In this document: piece after piece, positions 6,326 through 13,514 of the stretch
Numbering within the stretch: the stretch's first letter is position 1
Layout of the letters: every line of letters begins with the position of its first letter
From: Geobacteraceae bacterium
GTDB lineage: Bacteria; Desulfobacterota; Desulfuromonadia; Geobacterales; Geobacteraceae
DNA length: 13,974 bases
Assembly: GCA_012797715.1 (NCBI GenBank)
Contig: JAAZOO010000304.1
Location: 1-13,974 of the forward strand
Reading direction: 5' to 3'
Notes under the pieces: model-generated
The model's database searches: none
What the model was told of the DNA's origin: nothing
What the model saw: only the letters and a program-made list of their open reading frames with translations
Translations under genes and position numbers: made by a program

Positions 6326-7294
6326 GTGGAAAAGATACTCAGCAAGGAAGAGATAGAATCGCTGCTGGCGGACATCGTCGAAGGCCGCATCGAGCCGGAG
6401 AAAGAGCTTTCCGCCGGAAATGACAGGGTTTCCGTCTACGATCTTTTCACGAACGAACACCAGGTTCTCGTGCCGAACCTGGATGTCATATACGACAGTT
6501 TCATCCGCTACAACCGGGTTACCCTGTCCAACCGGTTGCGCAGGATCGTGGAGATCAAAAAAGTGGGGGCGCGTCCCTACAAGTTCGACGATTTTCTCAA
6601 AAGCCTTCCCTCCCCGGTCTGCATGGCCATTGTCAAGATAGAACCCCTCAAGGGCGCTGCCCTGATTACCATGGACAGCAACCTGGTTTTCACGCTGGTA
6701 GACAGCATCCTGGGCGGAACCGGCACTCCGGGGATTGCGGGAGAGCCCCGCATGTTTACCTCCATCGAACTGCGTCTCATGGAGAAAGTGCTGAAGGATG
6801 TGCTGAGCGATATGGAAAAGTCCTGGGCCCATATCCAGACCACCAAAATGAGCATTCTGCGCATGGAGATGAATCCGAGGCTGGTGACCATCGTTCCTCC
6901 CGAGTACCAGGTCATCACCATGACGCTGGAAATCCAGGTGGAAGAGAACGTGGGCGCCATGCAGTTCGCCATTCCGTACATGACCATCGATCCCATCCGC
7001 GACAAGCTGAAGACCGGGACCCAGCTTGATACCATGGCCATCGACCCCCTGTGGTCCACCCGGCTTTCCAACGAACTCGTGGAGGCGCCGGTGGAGCTGA
7101 CGGTCGAACTGGGCGACGCCTGGATCACGCTCAACGACCTGCTCAATCTGTCGGCCGGCGACACGATCATCCTGAACAGGGAGTGCAGGAGCGAGTTGAC
7201 CGTAAAGGTGGAGGGGAAGGAGAAATTCACCGCCTCACCGGGGGTTCATGCGGGGAACAAGGCTATCCGGATCTCCGGTCTGGTTAAAGACTGA
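6326..7294 (+). CDS. fliM: FliM, flagellar motor switch protein
   Basis: A 322-residue C-ring protein of normal length. FliM binds phosphorylated CheY and FliG and sets the direction of rotation. Residues 4-16 (ILSKEEIESLLAD) match the N-terminal CheY-binding motif, usually written LSQxEIDALL. The central CheC-like domain has LGGTGTP (about 129-135), and the C-terminal FliN-like SpoA domain begins near residue 250 (VEAPVELTVELGDAWITL). The start is GTG 6326, chosen because it places the CheY-binding motif at the very N-terminus; GAGG at 6317-6320 is a modest ribosome site. The preceding gene ends 21 bp upstream and fliN begins 48 bp downstream. No damage is seen. Confidence 0.95.
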   Translation: MEKILSKEEIESLLADIVEGRIEPEKELSAGNDRVSVYDLFTNEHQVLVPNLDVIYDSFIRYNRVTLSNRLRRIVEIKKVGARPYKFDDFLKSLPSPVCMAIVKIEPLKGAALITMDSNLVFTLVDSILGGTGTPGIAGEPRMFTSIELRLMEKVLKDVLSDMEKSWAHIQTTKMSILRMEMNPRLVTIVPPEYQVITMTLEIQVEENVGAMQFAIPYMTIDPIRDKLKTGTQLDTMAIDPLWSTRLSNELVEAPVELTVELGDAWITLNDLLNLSAGDTIILNRECRSELTVKVEGKEKFTASPGVHAGNKAIRISGLVKD

Positions 7295-7342
7295 TCTGTT
7301 GTACCCCATACGATTACGAACAGAGAATGAGGAGGAACGCGC

Positions 7343-7651
7343 GTGAGCGAGAATCAGGAAAAAACTGAAGGAAAGGACCCGTTGCTGGAAAAGAAGAACC
7401 TGGATCTGATCCTTGATATCCCGTTGCATCTTACCGTGGAGCTGGGGCGCACCAAGCTGCTTGTCAAAGACCTCCTGCAGCTGAATCAGGGAGCGGTGGT
7501 GGAGTTGGGCAAGCTCGCGGGTGAGCTCCTCGACGTCTTCGTCAACTCCAAGCTGGTGGCGCGCGGGGAGGCTGTCGTCGTGAACGAGAAATTCGGCGTG
7601 CGTCTGGTGGACATCATCAGCCCCGCCGAACGGGTGGAGAAGATAGTATGA
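7343..7651 (+). CDS. fliN: FliN, flagellar motor switch protein
   Basis: A 102-residue C-ring component, the usual size for a single-domain FliN. It forms the lower C ring with FliM and docks FliH-FliI for export. After a short charged tail the SpoA domain runs from about residue 26 (DIPLHLTVELGRTKLLVKDL) to the end, with LNQGAVVELGKLAGELLDVF, then VVVNEKFGVRLVDIISPAER, all standard for the family. GTG 7343 is preceded by TGAGGAGGAA at about 7328-7337. Its stop overlaps the next start (ATGA, 7648-7651), which suggests translational coupling to fliO. Confidence 0.95.
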   Translation: MSENQEKTEGKDPLLEKKNLDLILDIPLHLTVELGRTKLLVKDLLQLNQGAVVELGKLAGELLDVFVNSKLVARGEAVVVNEKFGVRLVDIISPAERVEKIV

Positions 7652-8127
7652 GATTCCTTCCGCTTCCCTTTTTCCTGTTTGCTCCCTGCATTGCGTACGG
7701 GACGGAGCTGCAGGGGGAGCTTTCCGGTTTCAGCGTGGCGGGGAGCCTCCTGCAGATGATGGCCTCGCTCGGGATTGTGGTGGGCGTGATTTTCATCGCC
7801 CGCCACCTTGTCGGCCGCATCCAAAAGGGAGGCCTCGGAAAAGGGGCGCAGCCGAGGTATCTGCGGGTCGTGGAAACCCGGTTTCTGGGGCCCAAGAAAT
7901 CCCTCGTTCTGGTTGAGGCGGGAGGAGAGTATCTCCTTCTCGGTTCCACCAGTGACGGGATCAGCCTCATCAAGCAGATTGATATGGTGGAAAACATCGA
8001 GGTGATAGAAGACCTTTCCCCCTCGGCGAGGCCCGCCAATCCCCTGTGGGAAGCGGCCCGGTCCCTGGCGGGATGTATCGGCCGACGGGGCTTCCGGTGT
8101 GCGGCGTTGGAAAGAAGGGCGGGGTAG
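7648..8127 (+). CDS. fliO: FliO, flagellar export gate assembly protein
   Basis: A 159-residue protein. FliO is a membrane protein that helps assemble FliP into the export gate. It has a hydrophobic N-terminus that looks like a signal peptide (about 1-17), a transmembrane segment (about 32-51, LLQMMASLGIVVGVIFIARH) and a cytoplasmic domain with the family pattern RYLRVVETRFLGPKKSLVLV, then EYLLLGSTSDGISLI. The start overlaps the fliN stop and the position between fliN and fliP is canonical. The last 20 or so residues are Arg- and Cys-rich and use AGA and AGG codons unlike the rest; a shift to another frame there would end in a TGA overlapping the fliP GTG, so the extreme C-terminus is uncertain. 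Confidence 0.88.
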   Translation: MRFLPLPFFLFAPCIAYGTELQGELSGFSVAGSLLQMMASLGIVVGVIFIARHLVGRIQKGGLGKGAQPRYLRVVETRFLGPKKSLVLVEAGGEYLLLGSTSDGISLIKQIDMVENIEVIEDLSPSARPANPLWEAARSLAGCIGRRGFRCAALERRAG

Positions 8128-8131
8128 CGCC

Positions 8132-8896
8132 GTGAAAACGAATTCAGTTCTCCGGCTTGTCGTGCCGACGGTCATTGCTCTGATTGTTCTCACCGCGTGC
8201 GCGGCGTGGGCTGAGCCGGTAAGCATCCCCACCGTCAGCGTCGGCATCGGCAAGGCTTCCAAACCGGGCGATGTGGCCACGGTGCTGCAGATATTCTTTC
8301 TCATCACCATTTTGTCGCTGGCGCCGGGGCTTCTTATCATGACCACCTCGTTCACACGCGTGGTGGTGGTTCTCTCGTTTCTCCGCGGGGCCATCGGCAC
8401 ACAGCAGGCGCCGTCCAACCAGATCGTCATCGGTCTGGCGCTGTTCCTGACCTTCTATGTCATGAGCCCGGTGTGGCAGCAGATCAATACCGAGGCGTTC
8501 AAACCGTACAAGGCCGGACAGCTGACCCAGGAGCAGGCCGTGGACAAGGCCGCGCTCCCTCTCAGGAAATTCATGCTCTCCCAGGTGCGGGAGAAGGATC
8601 TTGCCCTGTTCCTGAGCCTTTCCAAGATGCCTCGGCCGAAGAACCGGGACGAGATCCCGACACTCACCATCATCCCGGCGTTTATGATCAGTGAACTGCA
8701 GACAGCGTTCCAGATCGGATTCCTCATTTATATTCCGTTTCTCGTTGTGGATATGGTTGTGGCATCGGTCCTCATGTCCATGGGGATGATGATGCTGCCT
8801 CCGGTCATGATCTCGCTTCCCTTTAAGATACTCCTCTTCATCCTCGTGGACGGCTGGGCACTGGTCATCGGGTCCATCGTCAAGAGCTTCGGGTGA
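8132..8896 (+). CDS. fliP: FliP, flagellar export gate protein
   Basis: A 254-residue polytopic protein. Five FliP subunits with FliQ and FliR form the export channel at the centre of the MS ring. The N-terminus has a cleavable signal peptide (hydrophobic core about residues 9-23, likely cut after AWA at 25-27), as FliP does. Typical FliP sequence follows: FFLITILSLAPGLLIMTTSF, RVVVVLSFLRGAIGTQQAP, PSNQIVIGLALFLTF and near the C-terminus IGFLIYIPFLVVDMVVASVL, then MMLPPVMISLPFKILLF. GTG 8132 is chosen because it gives the signal peptide directly; an ATG at 8099 would add 11 charged residues before it. It lies four bases past the fliO stop and 86 bp before fliQ. Confidence 0.95.
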   Translation: MKTNSVLRLVVPTVIALIVLTACAAWAEPVSIPTVSVGIGKASKPGDVATVLQIFFLITILSLAPGLLIMTTSFTRVVVVLSFLRGAIGTQQAPSNQIVIGLALFLTFYVMSPVWQQINTEAFKPYKAGQLTQEQAVDKAALPLRKFMLSQVREKDLALFLSLSKMPRPKNRDEIPTLTIIPAFMISELQTAFQIGFLIYIPFLVVDMVVASVLMSMGMMMLPPVMISLPFKILLFILVDGWALVIGSIVKSFG

Positions 8897-8914
8897 AGAG
8901 GCCCTAGTCCCTTG

Positions 8915-8960
8915 CCCCTGTCCGCTATCCATGGAATCCGGGAAGAAGAACGGACACGGG
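8915..8960 (+). repeat. Hairpin in the fliP-fliQ gap
   Basis: CCCCTGTCCG (8915-8924) and CGGACACGGG (8951-8960) pair over ten positions with one mismatch, around a 26-base loop. No T-tract follows. In a tightly packed operon this 86-bp gap is unusual, and the stem may influence mRNA stability or fliQ translation. Function is inferred only. Confidence 0.4.
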
Positions 8961-8982
8961 CGACGATGCGAAAGGATGTTCC

Positions 8983-9252
8983 ATGACACCTGAACTGGTT
9001 ACCCAGCTTGCGCGCAGAAGTTTCGAGGTCGCCCTGATGCTGTCGGCCCCCCTGCTCATCTTCAGCCTCGCGGTGGGGCTCGTCATCAGTATTTTCCAGG
9101 CCGTCACCTCCATCAATGAGGCGACCCTGGCCTTTGTGCCGAAGATTGTGGCGGTGATGATCGCCATGGTAATCTTCTTTCCGTGGATGATGAGCTATAT
9201 GTCCGATTTTACACGGGAAATATTCGCTCTCATCCCTTCCCTCAAGCAGTGA
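8983..9252 (+). CDS. fliQ: FliQ, flagellar export gate protein
   Basis: An 89-residue protein with two hydrophobic hairpin segments (about residues 16-39 and 54-75), the standard size and topology of FliQ. Four copies wrap the FliP-FliR core of the export gate. The family pattern is clear: MTPELVTQLARRSFEVALML, then GLVISIFQAVTSINEATLAF and VPKIVAVMIAM. ATG 8983 has AAAGGA at about 8970-8975 upstream. fliR begins one base after its TGA. Confidence 0.95.
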   Translation: MTPELVTQLARRSFEVALMLSAPLLIFSLAVGLVISIFQAVTSINEATLAFVPKIVAVMIAMVIFFPWMMSYMSDFTREIFALIPSLKQ

Positions 9253-9253
9253 C

Positions 9254-10039
9254 ATGAACCAGCTGCCTCCCTTCCTTTCCCTCAACGAGTTCACCCTGTT
9301 CACCCTCGTGCTGGGAAGGTTTGCCGGGATATTTTCCTCCCTGCCCCTGTTCGGCGGCGAACGCGTGCCCATGAACATCCGGGTGGTTCTCACCCTGGCC
9401 ATGTCCCTGGTGTGTTTCCCCATACTGAAGCTCACCCCCCAGTCGCTTCCCTCCGATTTCCCGAGCCTCTTTCTTGTCGTCGTCGCTGAAACGCTCATCG
9501 GCTTTGCCCTGGGCATCGTCGCAAAGGCCGTTTTCGGCGCGGTGGAGTTCTGCTGACAGATCGTGGGCATGCAGATGGGGTTTTCCATGGCGTCCCTCTT
9601 CGATCCCGCCATGGGTCACCAGCAGCAACTCCTGGCCATGTTCCAGAGCCTGCTTGCAATGCTCCTCTTCATGACGCTCGGAGCGCACCATATCTTCATC
9701 CGGGCCATGGTGGAAAGCTATTCTCTGGTTCCCATCGGGGGGTGGCACATGAGCGGCGAGCTGATCTCCTTCCTCGTGACGGTGACGTCGGGGATATTCA
9801 TTCTGGGCATCAAGCTGGCAGCTCCGGTGATGGTTGCGCTTCTGGCCACCTCCGTGGTGCTGGGGGTCATGGCGCGATCCTTTCCCCAGATGAATATTTT
9901 CATGATCAGCATGCCGCTCAACATCGGCATCGGTTTCGTCGCCCTGGGACTGTCCCTCCTCGTGTTTCTGCGCACCCTGGAAGTGAGTTTCGGCGGGCTG
10001 ATGCTCCAGATCAAAAATGTATTCAGGCTGCTATCGTAG
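9254..10039 (+). pseudogene. fliR: FliR, flagellar export gate protein, interrupted by an in-frame TGA
   Basis: FliR is a single-copy subunit of the FliPQR channel and is needed for all flagellar export. Codons 1-100 (9254-9553) encode the N-terminal half (FTLFTLVLGRFAGIFSSLPL, then ERVPMNIRVVLTLAMSL), a TGA follows at 9554-9556, and the same frame continues for 160 codons to TAG 10037-10039 with QIVGMQMGFSMASLFDPAMG and several further membrane segments. The 261 codons in total are the usual FliR length. In FliR homologues a Gly usually stands between the VQLA-type segment and QxxGxQMGF, so the stop fits a single GGA to TGA change. GTG 9563 could restart but lacks a good ribosome site and would give half a protein. 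fliQ ends one base before the start and flhB begins eight bases after the end. A real nonsense mutation and a sequence error are both possible. Confidence 0.87.
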
Positions 10040-10046
10040 GTGAAGC

Positions 10047-11111
10047 GTGTCGGAAGCGGATAAACATTCAAAAACAGAACAGCCTACACAGAAAAAACTG
10101 GACGAGGCCAGGAGAAAAGGCTCGCCTCCCCTGAGCCGGGACATGACCGCGACGGTTACCCTCCTCTGCTCCATGCTGGCCCTTTACGCCCTCGGCGGAT
10201 ACATGCTTTCCGCACTCAAGGAGAGCTGCAGGTCCCTTCTGGGCGGAGCCGGCACGGTGCGCATAACCCCCGCCATGGCCCAGAATCTGCTCGAGTCCCA
10301 GTTTCTCTCCATCGGCGGCATTCTGGGCCCCTTTCTGGTTCTTGTCATGGGTATCGGCATCGTGAGCGTGATCGTCCAGGGGGGGGTGTCCATCTCGGCG
10401 GAACGGATTTCCCTGAAACTGGAGAAGCTCAATCCCGTGAACGGCATGAAGCGTCTCATGAACAAGGAGGCAGCCGTCGAAGCCGTAAAATCCATCCTGA
10501 AGATACTGATCGTCGGATACATCGCCTACCGGGTGCTCCGGGATGAGATCCCCGGGATCCTGTACCTGACGGAGGCCGATATCCGCGGTATTTTCACCTT
10601 TGTCAGCCACATTTCCTACAAGATCGTCGTTCACACCTGCGGGGTCATGATTATCCTTGCCGCGCTGGACCTGGCATTCGTGAAGTGGAGCTACCTCCAG
10701 AATCTGAAAATGACGAAGGAAGAGGTGAAGCAGGAGCAGAAGGATTCCGACGGCGACCCCCACGTGAAGGGAAAGATACGGCAGATGCGCTACGAGAGGG
10801 CTTTCCGCAGGCTCAGGCAGATAATCCCCACCGCTGACGTGGTGGTGACCAATCCGACCCACTTTGCCGTTGCTCTCAAATACGAGAGGCACAGGATGGC
10901 GGCCCCCATCGTCATCGCCAAGGGTGCCGATCACCTGGCGATCCGCATCAAGGCCATGGCCCGCGAGAGCAGCGTCATGCTCGTGGAGAACCGTTTCCTG
11001 GCACGCGAACTCTACGCACAGGTCAAGGAAGGGGAGGAGATACCGGAATCCCTGTACGTGGCGGTAGCGGAGGTGCTGGCCTACGTGTACGGCATCAAGG
11101 GGAAAACGTGA
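10047..11111 (+). CDS. flhB: FlhB, flagellar export switch protein
   Basis: A 354-residue protein of normal length. FlhB is the gate subunit that cleaves itself and, on contact with FliK, changes export specificity from rod/hook to filament proteins. The N-terminus has TEQPTQKKLDEARRKG (10-25), typical of the family; four membrane segments span about 33-210; the cytoplasmic domain carries the autocleavage motif NPTH at residues 269-272 (10851-10862), followed by FAVALKYE and IVIAKGADHLAIRIK. All key residues are present. The start is GTG 10047, eight bases after the fliR stop, with AGGTGA (10038-10043) close upstream. It is the last gene of the fliL unit, followed by a strong terminator. With fliK interrupted, its switching partner may be absent. 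Confidence 0.96.
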   Translation: MSEADKHSKTEQPTQKKLDEARRKGSPPLSRDMTATVTLLCSMLALYALGGYMLSALKESCRSLLGGAGTVRITPAMAQNLLESQFLSIGGILGPFLVLVMGIGIVSVIVQGGVSISAERISLKLEKLNPVNGMKRLMNKEAAVEAVKSILKILIVGYIAYRVLRDEIPGILYLTEADIRGIFTFVSHISYKIVVHTCGVMIILAALDLAFVKWSYLQNLKMTKEEVKQEQKDSDGDPHVKGKIRQMRYERAFRRLRQIIPTADVVVTNPTHFAVALKYERHRMAAPIVIAKGADHLAIRIKAMARESSVMLVENRFLARELYAQVKEGEEIPESLYVAVAEVLAYVYGIKGKT

Positions 11112-11140
11112 ATCGGGTCGGGGCCGGGTCCCGAAAAAGG

Positions 11141-11177
11141 GCGACTCCGGAGCCTGCTCCGGTGTCGCTTTTTTTTT
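11141..11177 (+). terminator. Strong intrinsic terminator after flhB
   Basis: GCGAC-T-CCGGAGC (11141-11153) pairs with GCTCCGG-T-GTCGC (11156-11168), giving 12 base pairs around one T-T mismatch and a two-base CT gap at the tip, so the real loop will be slightly wider. It is followed by nine Ts (11169-11177). It lies 29 bp after the flhB stop and closes the fliL-flhB unit. Confidence 0.93.
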
Positions 11178-11362
11178 GACAAAAGCTTGACGCACCCCTT
11201 TTCAAAATCCTGTCGCAGGGACGGCCGTCCGTGGGGGGCGCCCGGTCCGCCGTCTTTTCTGCCCAGAGGGGAATTGCCGTAACCCCTTGCCATGACGGTG
11301 TTTGATCCGTTGTTCCGGACAGAAGAGGGGGAGACTCCCCGCCGGATAGTATCCCCCTGTGA
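11178..11362 (+). other. Non-coding region upstream of the flhA promoter
   Basis: No gene is seen. The region contains a perfect 12-bp palindrome GGACGGCCGTCC (11219-11230), about 133 bp before the -24 element, and a GGGGA/TCCCC dyad just upstream of the promoter. Sigma-54 promoters are commonly controlled by activator sites 80-200 bp upstream, so the palindrome is a candidate activator site, but this is position-based inference only. Confidence 0.3.
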
Positions 11363-11378
11363 TGGCACATCGGTTGCA
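11363..11378 (+). promoter_or_regulatory. Sigma-54 promoter of the flhA-flhF unit
   Basis: TGGCAC (11363-11368), five bases, then TTGCA (11374-11378) is a full match to the -24/-12 consensus, with GG and GC exactly 10 bases apart. The predicted start of transcription is near 11389, giving a leader of about 38 bases to ATG 11427. Together with the terminator after flhB it shows that flhA begins a separate transcription unit, co-regulated with the fliL unit by sigma-54. Confidence 0.88.
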
Positions 11379-11426
11379 AATATAGGGGTGCACGTACTAA
11401 CTCAATGAAATGACGAAGGAAATGTG

Positions 11427-13514
11427 ATGGCATCGTCAACAGCGGAAACACTGGAGCTTCGAGCCTCCCGAAACAACTCCGATATCTACATGGCAATTGC
11501 CCTCATCGGCATCCTTGCCCTGATGATAATTCCGCTCCCCGCATTCTTCCTGGACATTTTCCTGGCGGCGAACATCACCATCGCCCTGGCCATCCTTCTG
11601 GTGGGTCTGTATACCACCCAGCCCCTCGATTTTTCCGTTTTCCCTTCGATTCTCCTGGTTACCACCCTGTTCCGCCTGGCCCTCAATATCGCTTCCACCC
11701 GCCTGATTCTCCTCCACGGGAGCGAAGGGGTGGAGGCTGCCGGGGCCGTCATCAAGGCCTTCGGCCAGTTCGTGGTGGGCGGGAACTACGTGGTGGGCGC
11801 GGTTATCTTCCTCATCCTCGTCATCATCAATTTCGTGGTCATCACCAAGGGCGCGGGGCGCGTGGCCGAGGTTGCGGCGCGTTTTACCCTGGACGCCATG
11901 CCCGGCAAGCAGATGGCAATCGATGCCGACCTCTCTTCGGGAATCATCAACGAAAAGGAGGCGCGGGCGCGACGTGCGAAAATCGCGCGGGAATCGGAAT
12001 TCTACGGCTCCATGGACGGCGCCAGCAAATTCGTGCGGGGAGACGCCATTGCGGCGGTTCTCATCATGCTGACCAACATCGTGGGCGGCTTCGTGATCGG
12101 CGTCTGGCAGAAGGGGATGCCCCTTGACGCCGCCCTTGCCAACTATACCCTCCTCACCATCGGCGAGGGGCTGGTGGCGCAGATACCGGCGCTCATCATC
12201 TCCACGGCAGCCGGCATCATCGTCACCCGTTCCGCTGATGAGAAGAACTTCGGCCATGAAATTACCGGACAGTTTCTCAACTATCCCAAGGCGTTCTATG
12301 TATCGTCCGGGGTTCTGTTCTGCTTCGGTCTCATCCCGGGTCTTCCCCATTTCGCATTCTTCCTCCTTTCCGGTATCGCCTATCTGGGGGGCAGGCTGGC
12401 CCGCGAGAAGGCGGAGGTTGTGGAAGAGGGGGGCGATATCCTTTCCTCTGCCCCCGGGGATGAGCAGGCGGACCAGCTTACGGCCATCCGTCCCGTGGAC
12501 CTCCTGGAACTGGAGGTGGGGTATGGTCTCGTGCCCCTGGTCGATGCGGCGCAAAAGGGCGAGCTTCTGGAAAGAATCCGAACCATGCGCAAGAACTTTG
12601 CCCAGAAGATGGGGTTTGTGGTTCCTCCCATCCACATCCACGACAACCTTCAGCTGAAACCCCATGAGTACGCAATCATCATCAAGGGGGCCAAGGTTGC
12701 CGGCGGCACGATGACCGGCCAGTACCTTGCCATGGATTCCGGGGCCGCGACGGGCGAGCTCGCCGGTGTAAAGACGACCGAGCCGGTGTTCGGGCTCCCC
12801 GCTGTCTGGATCAAGGCTTCGGAGAAGGAGCATGCGCAGGTCAGCGGGTATACGGTCGTGGATACGACGACGATCATGGCCACCCACCTCAGCGAGATCA
12901 TCAAGAAGCACGCCCATGAGCTGGTGGGACGGCAGGAAATGCAGCAGCTCCTCGACAATCTCGCCGCAAGCTGCCCGAAGGTGGTGGACGAGCTGGTGCC
13001 CGGAACCCTGAGCCTCGGCGCGGTCCTCAAGGTGGTACACAACCTGCTCAAGGAAAACGTCTCCATCCGCGACCTGAGGACTATCCTCGAGATACTGGCC
13101 GACTACGGCGGGGTCACCAAGGATCCGGAAATCCTCACCGAGTTCGTCCGTCAGGGTCTCGCCCGCTACCTCGTGGAACAGTACAAGCAGGACAATGATG
13201 TCCTTGCTCTCCTGACCCTTGACCGGCAGGTGGAGGAAGTGATTGCCGAATCGGTTCAGCCTTCGGACCAAGGGGGGTACCTGGCCATCGAGCCGGGGCT
13301 TGCCCAGCGCATCCTTTCCTCCATTCGGGTGGCCATGGACTCCTTCAACCAGACGGGAAGCCATCCGGTGCTCCTTGCTTCTCCATCGGTCCGGCGCCAT
13401 GTCAAGAAGCTGACGGAAAGGTTCCTGCCGAATCTTGCCGTGCTGTCTCACAATGAAATTCCACCGAATATAAAAATACAATCTCTGGGAGTGGTGACCG
13501 TCGATGCAAACTAG
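11427..13514 (+). CDS. flhA: FlhA, flagellar export gate receptor
   Basis: A 695-residue protein of normal length. FlhA forms a nine-subunit ring below the export channel; its membrane part conducts protons and its cytoplasmic domain binds substrate-chaperone complexes. About eight membrane segments occupy residues 20-320. The FHIPEP family signature is present at about 145-168 (RVAEVAARFTLDAMPGKQMA followed by IDAD), and the FHIPEP cytoplasmic linker DLSSGIINEKEARARR follows. The C-terminal domain includes HLSEIIKKHAHELVGRQEMQ and a typical late segment ILTEFVRQGLARYLVEQYK. ATG 11427 has AAGGA at 11416-11420; an adjacent GTG at 11424 is less well spaced. flhF begins inside its last codons. 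No damage is seen. Confidence 0.97.
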   Translation: MASSTAETLELRASRNNSDIYMAIALIGILALMIIPLPAFFLDIFLAANITIALAILLVGLYTTQPLDFSVFPSILLVTTLFRLALNIASTRLILLHGSEGVEAAGAVIKAFGQFVVGGNYVVGAVIFLILVIINFVVITKGAGRVAEVAARFTLDAMPGKQMAIDADLSSGIINEKEARARRAKIARESEFYGSMDGASKFVRGDAIAAVLIMLTNIVGGFVIGVWQKGMPLDAALANYTLLTIGEGLVAQIPALIISTAAGIIVTRSADEKNFGHEITGQFLNYPKAFYVSSGVLFCFGLIPGLPHFAFFLLSGIAYLGGRLAREKAEVVEEGGDILSSAPGDEQADQLTAIRPVDLLELEVGYGLVPLVDAAQKGELLERIRTMRKNFAQKMGFVVPPIHIHDNLQLKPHEYAIIIKGAKVAGGTMTGQYLAMDSGAATGELAGVKTTEPVFGLPAVWIKASEKEHAQVSGYTVVDTTTIMATHLSEIIKKHAHELVGRQEMQQLLDNLAASCPKVVDELVPGTLSLGAVLKVVHNLLKENVSIRDLRTILEILADYGGVTKDPEILTEFVRQGLARYLVEQYKQDNDVLALLTLDRQVEEVIAESVQPSDQGGYLAIEPGLAQRILSSIRVAMDSFNQTGSHPVLLASPSVRRHVKKLTERFLPNLAVLSHNEIPPNIKIQSLGVVTVDAN

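Noticed and set aside
9554..9600. Possible selenocysteine codon in fliR: the TGA follows a Cys codon, and a small hairpin ATGG/CCAT (9575-9578 with 9585-9588) with a GGTTTT loop lies about 20 bases downstream, like a bacterial SECIS.
   Set aside because: The stem is only four base pairs, FliR is not a known selenoprotein, and the position is normally glycine, not cysteine. A point mutation or sequence error is simpler.
750..11111. Reassignment of TGA to glycine or tryptophan
   Set aside because: TGA is the normal stop of several genes here (for example fliJ, flgD, fliL, flhB) at correct family ends, and fliK is interrupted by TAA.
11176..11208. TTGACA-like -35 element right after the flhB terminator
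   Set aside because: It overlaps the T-tract and no -10 hexamer of reasonable quality lies 16-18 bases downstream; the sigma-54 promoter further on is far better.
11436..13481. Very long open frame on the minus strand opposite flhA (and similar ones opposite flhB and fliO-fliP)
   Set aside because: GC-rich codon bias on the + strand produces antisense open frames; their translations are His/Asp/Arg-rich without any family pattern, while the + strand genes are unmistakable.
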